A stretch of 64,000 nucleotides of DNA, from positions 13,338,001 through 13,402,000 of the forward strand of contig NC_058190.1 in the NCBI RefSeq assembly GCF_907165205.1. The letters are read 5' to 3'. How positions within the stretch are numbered: the stretch's first letter is position 1; each line of letters starts with the position of its first letter. The notes below the pieces were generated by a model, which worked only from the letters and a program-made list of their open reading frames with translations, was not told the origin of the DNA and did no database searches. This document shows, in pieces, positions 52,114 through 60,025 of this stretch. The DNA comes from Coccinella septempunctata (Eukaryota; Arthropoda; Insecta; Coleoptera; Coccinellidae). The position numbers and the translations under genes are program-made.

Positions 52114-53161
52114 ATGCCAGTGACCACAAGATTACAGAACGCGATGGAGACTCAAGCGGTAATGGACTTTTTGAGAAAATTAAATGAGAAAATGGACGAG
52201 AATTCTTGTAAGTTGGAAGAAAATTCTCGAAAATTGAATGAGAAAATGGACGAGAACTCTTGTAAGTTGAACGAACAAATGGTCTAAATGGAAGAAAATT
52301 CTCGAAAATTGAATGAGAAAATGGACCAGATTAAGGAAAATTGTAATGATGTGGTGAGTCAACTTACAGATAAATTGGATAAGAAACTGGAAACCATAAA
52401 TGAAAAATTTGAAAAAGTAGACGAGAAGTTTGATATAGTGAACGAAAAATTTGACGTTTATGAGAGAGTTGATGAAAAGTTTGACAAAGTTCATGAAAGA
52501 GTTGACGGAAAGTTTGACAAAGTTTATGACGACGTTAATGGAAAATTGGAAGAAATGGCAGGAATAATTGAACATCATTCCAAATTGATAGATTCCTTGA
52601 AAAGAATGTCAAACAGAACAGATATTTTGGCTTCAACACCCTACAGCACAGCGAAAGCGGAAAATGACGGCGAAGGTAGTAGAATGAAGATCAAGCCTCC
52701 AACTTTTGATGAAAAAATACCCTGGTCGACATATCAGAAACAGTTTGAAGCTGCTGCGCTGGCGAACAATTGGAACGATAACGAAAAAGCCACGGCATTA
52801 ATAATAGCTCTACGAGGAGAGGCACTCAACATTCTGCAAACGATTCCGGAGAGTCAACAAGCCTGTTACGAAGTTCTTACATCGAAACTTCAGATGAGAT
52901 ATGGCGATGCTCATCTACAACAAGTTTACCATGCACAAATAAAGAACCGAGTGCAGAAAACAGGGGAAAATCTACAGGAGTTTGAAGCTGATGTGGCGAG
53001 ATTAGTTAGACTGGCTTATCCATCTGCTCCAGATACCTTCCTGGAACAGCTATCAATCCAGACATTCGTAGATGGGATAAAGGATAGTGAAATACAACAA
53101 GCCCTAAGACTAGCACGCCCTAGAAACATAGATGATGCCTTAGCCCAGGCTTTGGAAATAG
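52114..53161 (+). pseudogene. Gypsy Gag, N-terminal and capsid part
   Basis: The first ATG in frame is at 52114. The start region is a likely coiled coil made of repeated KLNEKMDEN / EENSRKLN units. A TAA at 52285 interrupts it, leaving 301 codons open from 52288. The capsid-like domain follows (PWSTYQKQFEAAA near 52725, ALRGEALNIL near 52810, and ENLQEFEADVARLVRLAYP near 52970). A foreign 354-bp insertion at 53162 ends the frame with a stop at 53188. The zinc knuckle lies beyond the insertion, so a complete Gag cannot be made from this copy. Confidence 0.88.
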
Positions 53162-53515
53162 ACAATACAAAAAGAAGGAATACTGTATAAAAAGATATAC
53201 AGTACTCCAAGCGCCTAACCGGACGCATCGGAAGAATGAAATATTAATGGAATCAACAATTCCGGAGGAATTGTCGTTCCAATAACGTGAGTTAGTCATG
53301 AACTATCACAGGAAATCCCAGAGATCGCATAAGACCACCATCCTCCGATCGAGAGATTCAGTGCTATACTGTACTGACGAGGGAAAATGATCCCGAAACC
53401 GGTCTACAGTTGCACTTGAATTTTTCGACTTCTCTGGGATTTCCTGTGATAGTTCATGACTAACTCACGTTATTGGAACGACAATTCCTCCGGAATTGTT
53501 GATTCCATTAATATA
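53162..53515 (+). mobile_element. 354-bp insertion: perfect inverted repeat around a hammerhead
   Basis: TTTGGAAATAG occurs just before (53151-53161) and just after (53516-53526), an 11-bp target duplication. The related gypsy copy at 1-2209 has a single copy of the site and no insert. The insert has about 79 bp of unique sequence, then arms 53241-53324 and 53431-53514 that are exact reverse complements (84 of 84), with a 106-bp centre containing a hammerhead ribozyme. Variable-length duplications, inverted terminal segments and hammerheads are known features of Penelope-like elements, so a Penelope-derived non-autonomous origin is likely. It has no coding capacity. Confidence 0.85.
53361..53415 (+). 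ncRNA. Hammerhead ribozyme, type I, canonical core
   Basis: Order: stem I strand GTGC..ACTGTA, core CTGACGA, stem II GGGA-AAATGA-TCCC, core GAA, stem III self-complementary ACCGGT, C, then stem I strand TACAGT..GCAC. All conserved core bases are present and both strands of stem I pair (six plus four base pairs). Self-cleavage is predicted after C53404. Stem III has no room for a loop, so cleavage as a dimer is likely, as reported for Penelope-type hammerheads. Confidence 0.8.
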
Positions 53516-53526
53516 TTTGGAAATAG

Positions 53527-53735
53527 AGGCAGCGAAGCAAGCGTCGCATAGAGGACACCTTCGTGTAAGACAAGTCCAAGAAACAGACCGATCTATTGAG
53601 GACATTGTCAGAGAAGAAATCCGTAGAATATCACAAACTAAGAAAAAGGATACTGTGTGCTGGAAGTGCAACAAAAGTGGACATTTCAAGCGAAACTGTC
53701 CAGAATTGGAAAAAGAGTCACAGCAGGGAAACTAA
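53527..53735 (+). pseudogene. Gypsy Gag, zinc-knuckle end
   Basis: After the insertion the Gag frame resumes, with a nucleocapsid knuckle CWKCNKSGHFKRNC near 53658-53700 and a stop at 53733. The Pol frame overlaps it, one base back, consistent with -1 frameshift expression. Confidence 0.85.
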
Positions 53736-56700
53736 AAGGGGTCGGTGATAAGGGGCATAAATCGACCCAAGTCAAAAATGCCCCCGAAGTGATAATCCGG
53801 GAAATAATGTCTAAGGATTTATCAAGCATAGTTATCCCCGGAAAGATAAATGACCGAAATGTGAAAATACTGGTAGACACTGGCTCGACCAAAACTATTG
53901 TGCGTCCAGAAATTGCTGAAGGATTCAAGATTCGCCCAGTTAGGATCAAACTTCGAACTGCGTCTGGACAAGAAATACCGACGTATGGATCGATCATCTC
54001 CACTATTGAATTGGGAAACACAACAGTTAGCCACGAAGTTCTGGTAGCTGGAATCACGGAAGAAGTTATTCTGGGATTGGACCTTGTTAAGAAGCTTGGA
54101 TGCCAATTGGATATGAAGAGTGATGTACTTCGGCTAGGAAGTGAAGAGATTCCATTCAATGATGTGGAGGACAAGATATATCGGATTCGACTGACCGAGG
54201 ACATCACGTTGCCAGGGCGAACTGAAGGCATAGTGACTGGTAGATGTGACGATGTAACGAGGAATGGCTGCGTGAGAGTAATTGAGCCCTCGGACGATAC
54301 AACCTTAGCTAAAGGACTATTACTTGGGAAGACCTTGGTGAGGGTAAGAGACAGCATTCCCATCCGATTGCTAAATGTCAACATGTTTCCAGTCACCCTG
54401 AAGAAGGATACCTTGATTGGACGTGGTGTACCTGTGTACCATATTTCGGGTGGGATAAGTACTACAGAAGTCTCAAAATCGCAAAAGAATTCTGAAGAAC
54501 TGGTGTCCCTCCTCACTTCAAAATGTCAAGAGCTCGACCGATACCAACTACTCGAAGTGAGAAAATTGGTTCAAACGTTCTCCGACGTTTTTGCTACGGA
54601 CGGAAAAGCAGGGAAGACTGATGTTGTGCAGCATAAAATCAATACTGGTGATGCACAACCTATCCGACAGCATCCTAGACGTCTTCCTCTGGCAAAAAGA
54701 GAAGAAGCTGAAAGGATTATTGAAGACATGGCGAGAGAAGGTGTAATCGAACCGTCCGATAGCCCCTGGACATCGCCCGTTGTATTAGTGAAGAAGAAGG
54801 ATGGAACCACTAGATTTTGCGTAGACTACAGGCAGCTCAATCAGGCCACGAAAAAGGACAGCTATTCCTTACCGAGAATTGATGATACCTTGGATACACT
54901 CTCGGGATCACGTTGGTTTTCCACCTTGGATCTGAAGAGTGGATATTGGCAGGTTGGCTTGGATCCAAAAGACAAAGAAAAGACTGCCTTCAGTATTGGA
55001 ACGGGTCTGTGGCAGTTTAAAGTGATGCCTTTCGGTCTATGCAATGCTCCTGCCACATTTGAACGTCTGATGGAGACAATATTGAGAGGGCTTTCCTGGA
55101 AAACTTGTCTGGTGTATCTGGACGATGTGATAGTAGTGGGAAAATCATTCCAAGATCACTTACGCAACCTATCCGAGTTTTTCCAGCGACTTCGTGATGC
55201 CAACCTAAAGCTAAGTCCTAAAAAATGTAATCTGTTTCGAACAGAAGTGAAATATTTAGGACACGTAGTTTCACGTAGAGGTGTCAAGGTTGATCCGGAT
55301 AAAATTAAGGCAGTGCAGGAATGGCCTATACCGAAAGAAAAGAGTGAGTTGCGGAGTTTCTTAGGCCTTTGCACTTATTATAGAAGATTTGTATCTGGTT
55401 TTGCCAACGTTGCCAAGCCGCTGACGAAATTGACGGAAGATGGACAGGAGTACATATGGTCCGATGATTGCACTGAAGCCTTCGAACGATTGAAAAAGGC
55501 TCTGGTCACAGCTCCAGTTCTGAGTTACGCAAGGGCTGAAGGTTAATTTGTGCTCGACACCGACGCCAGTAATACAGCCATTGGCGGCGTTCTATCGCAA
55601 GTCCAGGATGGACAAGAAAGAGTCATCGGGTACTTCAGCAAGGTGCTGTCCAAACCAGAACGGAATTATTGCTTGACCAGGAGAGAACTTTTAGCAGTCA
55701 TCAAGTCCGTAGAACATTTCTACAAATATTTGTACGGAAGGAAATTCTTACTAAGAACGGACCATGCTGCTTTGAAATGGCTCCTGAGTTTTAAGAACCC
55801 GGAAGGACAAGTGGCTAGATGGATTGAGAGGCTGCAAGAGTATGACTTTGACACTGAACACAGAGCGGGGACTAGCCATCGCAATGCAGACGCGTTATCA
55901 AGAAGACCTTGTCCCGAGAATTGCAGCCATTGTTCGCGTCTGGAAGAAAAGATCGATTTAAGGCGGACCACCGTAATCGAAGACGACTGGCTACCTGAGG
56001 AAATTTAAAGAACACAAGAGGAAGATATCGACTTGAAAATAATCCTGAGCTGGAAGAAGAGCGGTAGACGACCTACTTGGGAAGAAGTATCCAGACTGAG
56101 CCAGAATGTAAAGTCGTATTGGGCACAATGGGAAACGTTGAAGATTGATGGAGGTCTTCTGAAACGTTGTTGGGAAAATGAAGATGGAACTGAGCAGAGA
56201 CTTCAGTTGATTGTGCCGAAGAGCCGTGTGACAGACATTCTGACCAGACTACATAACGGAACTTCAGGTGGACATTTCGGGATAACCAAGACATTGGAAA
56301 GTCTTGGCAGCGATTCTATTGGCCAAATTGTAAGAGGGACGTTAAAGATTGGTGTAGAAGATGCAAGGTTTGCGCTGCTGCTAACGGACCTTATGGTAGA
56401 GGAAAAGCACCAATGAAGCAATATAACGTCGGATCTCCCATGGAACGAGTAGCTATCGACATCGCTGGCCCCTTTCCCGAAACAGACCATGGAAACAAGT
56501 ACATTTTGGTAGCGATGGACTATTTCACGAAATGGGTGGAAGCCTACGGTATTCCTAATCAAGAGGCAAGTACGGTAGCTGATAAATTGGTCAGAGAATT
56601 CTTCTGCAGATTTGGAATACCTCTGGAGCTGCATTGTGATCAAGGCCGAAATTTTGAATCGAAGTTATTCCAAGATGTATGCAGCAAATTGGGAATTCAC

Positions 56701-57438
56701 AAAACAAGGACTACACCTCTTCATCCACAATCAGACGGCATGGTCGAACGAATGAATCGGACCATGGGAAAACATCTAGCCAAAGTAGTTTGTGATCACC
56801 AGCGGGATTGGGACGAATATTTACATCTATTCACCATGGCATATAGATCTTCGGTTCAAGAATCTACCAAGGAAACTCCATCCAGTATAATGTTCGGCCG
56901 AGAAATAAGGCTGCCTTGCGACTTAGAGTTTGGATGTAAGCCTGGAGAAGACGTAGCTGGGGAGGACTACGTTAGTAAATTAAGGAACAAGCTGGATTAC
57001 ATTCATGACAAGGTACGCAATCAAATGCAGCAAGCAAGTAACCGAATGAAAATGCGCTACGACATCAAGGCTATTGAAGGTGAATTCACCGCTGGATATC
57101 TGGTGTGGCTACATAATCCACAAAGGAGGAAAGGTTTTTCACCAAAGCTGCAGAGACAGTGGGAGGGACCGTATGAAATAATCAAGAGGATAAATGATGT
57201 AGTTTACCGGATAAGGAAGCTCCCCAGAGGAAAACCAAAGGTTGTCCATTTCAACCGATTAGCCCCGTACGCGCAGGACAAAGAAGAAGTACGTCTTGTG
57301 GAAGCCCCGATGCAAGGTAGCAGCGATTACCAGAAGTTTATGGATTGTTATGGTGAGACACGCGTTGCACGGTTCGGCGTTACACAGGAAGTACATCAAG
57401 ATCTCTTTACCGTGTCTGAGGAATACTCTCTCGCGTAG
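53657..57438 (+). pseudogene. Gypsy Pol: protease, RT, RNase H, integrase
   Basis: Protease has the active site VDTGSTKT near 53875. RT spans about 54560-55260, with DYRQLN, FSTLDLKSGYWQ, FGLCNAPATFE and catalytic YLDD near 55115. A stop at 55544 precedes RNase H (LDTDAS 55555, TRRELLAV 55679, TDHAALKWL 55757). A stop at 56006 precedes integrase: zinc-domain His residues near 56252-56277, a frameshift near 56310, Cys pair RCKVC near 56360, catalytic Asp in IDIAGP (56458), Asp in HCDQG (56640) and Glu in MVERMN (56748) with the 35-residue DD-E spacing, and a GPY/F module near 57168. The C-terminus runs into macrodomain sequence (DLF at 57400) and stops at 57436. Confidence 0.92.
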
Positions 57439-57786
57439 CGGAGGACCTTCGTATGAGCAAAGGAATAGCCAGAGTATTCAGAAATAAATTTGGACGTCAG
57501 GAACAACTATTGGGACAGCAGCCAAGAATCGGAAAAGTTTTGAAATTGAAGGCTGAAGGTCGGTTCATTTATTACCTAGTCACCAAGCAACATTCCTATC
57601 AGAAGCCAACCTATCAGAATCTATGGACGGCACTGCATAGCTTGAAAGAAGACCTTCAACGCTTTGGACTTAGGAAATTAGCTGTTCCCAAGCTCGGTTG
57701 TGGATTGGACCAGCTGAATTGGCGAGTTGTGCGTAGCATGCTGTAGGTGGTATTTCAGGGGACTGGTATACGGATCCTGGTGTGCA
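57376..57786 (+). pseudogene. TARG1/OARD1-like macrodomain fused downstream of integrase
   Basis: Family members bind ADP-ribose and remove it from acidic residues of proteins. The N-terminal strand is in the integrase frame (QDLF..SLA, 57397-57435); the rest is one base back from AEDLRMSKGIARVF at 57438. Family blocks follow: NKFG, RFIYYLVTK, KPTYQNL, AVPKLGCGLD and IRILVC. The two residues known to be catalytic in human TARG1, Lys84 and Asp125, correspond to Lys at 57585 (VTK) and Asp at 57708 (GCGLD), and both are kept. A TAG at 57744 lies before the last strand. The domain therefore looks like a Pol C-terminal extension broken by one small deletion and one nonsense change. A separate accessory frame starting at 57453 is an alternative. 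Confidence 0.87.
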
Positions 57787-57947
57787 GTTTCAACCCAAAG
57801 CAGGCCAGGGAGTCTGGAAAAACTGTGGAGTGCTACTTCCATCAGAATGGCTACTGTAGGAATGGTGATGGGTGCAAGTTTCGCCACGGTCCTCGGAGAA
57901 ATTCACTAAATCTGTTCTGGGACAGAACAGGCTTAAGGAGGGGACAG
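57747..57947 (+). pseudogene. CCCH zinc-finger tail downstream of the macrodomain
   Basis: In the same frame as the main macrodomain part and separated from it only by the TAG at 57744. At 57831-57887 it encodes CYFHQNGYCRNGDGCKFRH, a C-x7-C-x5-C-x3-H finger of the RNA-binding CCCH class. Basic residues follow (PRRN, RTGLRRG) and the open frame continues into the 3' LTR to 58118. Such fingers bind single-stranded RNA in many proteins; here the target is unknown. Confidence 0.85.
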
Positions 57948-58242
57948 TGTAACCAGTCCGGCCCTTGCGGTCGGACCTTTCGAGAACCAGGGCGGTCGCT
58001 TCCTTCTGGAAGAATCGCGAAAGGCTCGCGAAGGTACCTGAATGTTTCCGGCGCCTATATAAGCCCAGCGGAGGAGCAGGTAGGCAGGTACAAGTACAGT
58101 TACAGTGCAAGCGACTAGTGGAAATAAACGAGAGTGGAAATAAATAGTAGTGTAATAGTTAGTTGTGAGTTATAAGTGTATTAAGTGTAAATAAATAGTT
58201 TTAATAAGTTGGACGTTTTAATCAAGCGAAGAAAACGTAACA
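57948..58242 (+). repeat. 3' LTR of the Ty3/gypsy element
   Basis: 295 bp, identical to the 5' LTR except for two substitutions near 58118 and 58129. A polypurine tract (AAGGAGGGGACAG) ends directly before it at 57947. Confidence 0.95.
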
Positions 58243-59233
58243 ATAATTTGCTGCATCTTCTTCTCAATCTCTTTCTCCAGATTCTGCATCATCGTGCTGA
58301 GGAGGTTTTTCGTGAACTTATCCAGTTCCTCAGTGATTCCAGAAATTCCTTTCCTGGTTTCGGCTTTTTTGACGGTTTTTGCCTTTTCGGTCTTTTTCTC
58401 TGGTTTCTTCGTCTCTTTGACTACTTTGGTTGCAGTTTCCTGGGGTTTCTTCACTTTCGAAGAGTTTTGGGCTGGCTTCGAAGTATTTTGTGTTGGCCTC
58501 GAGCTGGTTTGGTTCGATCTTGGCGATCTCATGGTCTTTTTAGTGACCAATTTCCATCCGCTACATCCCTTGTAGCTGGCTGGATGTCCTTGCTCTCCAC
58601 AGAGAACACAAGAAGCATTTCGCTCCTCGTTCTCCCTGGTAAGCGTACACTCCTTGGAGCTGTGATGGAGCCATGGAAAAGTGCACTTACTTTAGGCATG
58701 TCCATATCGCTGACAGCGATAACATTGTCAGGTTCAACAACACAGTTCATGTTGTAGAGCCTTCTCACCTCGAAGATACCCTTATTCTGGGTTTCAACCA
58801 GCAATAAGGGCATCGGCCTCTTTGTTATATTTGAGGTCATCCTTATGACCTCAGCATCGACGATCCCTTGATCCTTGAGGTCGTCAAGGATCGTCGGGAT
58901 ATCTGCATCCAGCGGTAGATATCTCACTACCGCGTAGATTTTCTTTTCTTCCTCCCGTTGAAGAGTGTAAAATTCCCTATTTATTTTATGAAGGAAGTCC
59001 GTCATCCTTCGGTGATCATCGGCGATTTGTGGGACGATCCTTAAACCGTCCTTTACTGTCGTCGCTCTTTGGTATTTAATACCGTTCCGCATCAAGGCGT
59101 TTGAAATTGAAGTCCATTCGGACGTACCTCTCAGGGTGACTGGGGGGATTTTTTCTTTCCTCTCCTCCACTGGAGTAGTTTTCTGTTGGGCTGGGGTTTC
59201 CAAGACTCTTTTAACGCTGTTGCCACAACTCAT
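58243..59233 (-). pseudogene. Second jockey-type ORF1
   Basis: From 59233: a Gln/Lys/Pro-rich start, then the conserved ORF1 nucleic-acid-binding module (YAVVRYLPLDADIP near residue 100, RPMPLLLVE near 143, IFEVRRLYNMN near 155). A frameshift near 58690 moves the zinc knuckles (CYRCQRYGHA; CVLCGEQGHPASYKGC) into another frame. After a further shift the C-terminal part is Lys/Thr/Pro-rich with a possible coiled coil (TEELDKFTKNLL, EKEIEKKMQQI), interrupted by the gypsy insertion just before its stop. Confidence 0.82.
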
Positions 59234-59290
59234 ATCAATTTTTATTACGAAAATGCCGAAAGTGATTGAAGAAAGAGACGGGGTTTCAGG

Positions 59291-60025
59291 TAGTGCTATT
59301 TAGAATTCAGGTCCGCTCATTCAAATAGTTATACCCTGATATTCTAAAATCCATAATACGTCAGACTGTAGCGAACATATTCAATGTAAGAGAATTTATA
59401 TAATATTTCATCTGAATCTGACTTACATTTCAGCTGAACATTTCCACAATCAGAAAGATTCTGAATGATGAGGATGACAAAGAATTTCCTTTTACTGGGA
59501 GACCCAAAAAAGTGGTGGCATTTGAGAATTTTATGTTTGAGTGAATTAATGCGAGAAGTTTACAACAAGATTTTCGATTAATGTCATCGTAGAATAATAA
59601 GTTCCGGAAAATTGATTTTTCTATTTTTCATTTGACTTGTCCTAAACATTGTAAATGTCTAGGTACCAATAAAAACCTAATTATTATTATTATTATATCA
59701 ATGTATAGCCACAAATACGCGCCAGTTGTCCTGTTAATTGTTTATTCATGTGAAATTTTCGTTCAAAGGTGAAGTTAATCTTGACTTGAAACTTCCTTTA
59801 ATTCCTTTTACTTATATTGATGCAAGATGATTTTTGTTGAAGAATTTAACATTCTTGAAATTAGCTGTTAATTCCTTCGGGAGATACCTATTCCCAACCA
59901 CTGTATCATATGCATTTCATCTTCGGGTTAATATTTTTGAAATCTACAACTGATGTAACGTATTCAAACTTTAGCCAAAGAAGATAACGAACATTAACTC
60001 TCCTCAAGCTAGTGCATATATATTA
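59291..60025. other. AT-rich DNA with a non-LTR 3' tail
   Basis: GGTACCAATAAAAACCTAATTATT at 59656-59695 looks like the plus-strand 3' end of a non-LTR element, with a polyadenylation word and an (ATT)n tail. Upstream (59450-59650) may be its 3' UTR. Nothing else is recognised. Confidence 0.45.

Larger units (their letters stand above)
51757..58242 (+). mobile_element. Young Ty3/gypsy LTR retrotransposon with macrodomain cargo
   Basis: 295-bp LTRs start TGTAACC and end GTAACA. The 4-bp target duplication is ATAA. Order: LTR, primer site, gag, protease, RT, RNase H, integrase, macrodomain, CCCH finger, polypurine tract, LTR. No envelope-like frame was found. The LTRs differ at two sites only, so insertion is recent, yet the coding region has several lesions: stops at 52285, 55544, 56006, 57436 and 57744, a frameshift near 56310 and an insertion in gag. 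It lies between ORF1 and ORF2 of a jockey-type element. The decayed copy at 1-2209 belongs to the same family. Confidence 0.95.
48680..59290 (-). mobile_element. Second jockey-type element, split by a Ty3/gypsy insertion
   Basis: The minus-strand order is ORF1 (59233-58243), a foreign LTR retrotransposon (58242-51757), ORF2 (51740-48952) and a 3' UTR whose A-rich end lies near 48680. ATAA on both sides of the gypsy element is its target duplication. With the insert ignored, the ORF1 stop and ORF2 start overlap as TAATG, as in the other jockey-type element here. RT has a frameshifting 70-bp duplication. Confidence 0.87.

Noticed and set aside
53686..54516. 276-codon minus-strand open frame opposite the gypsy protease
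   Set aside because: It is antisense to a clearly coding Pol region and recurs opposite the decayed copy at 1-2209; no domain.
57436..57455. Programmed frameshift joining integrase to the macrodomain
   Set aside because: No slippery heptamer is visible at the junction, and macrodomain strands are readable on both sides, so a small deletion is the simpler reading; not excluded without other copies.
57438..57947. Envelope-like gene downstream of integrase
   Set aside because: No signal peptide, transmembrane segment or cleavage motif; the region matches a macrodomain and a CCCH finger.
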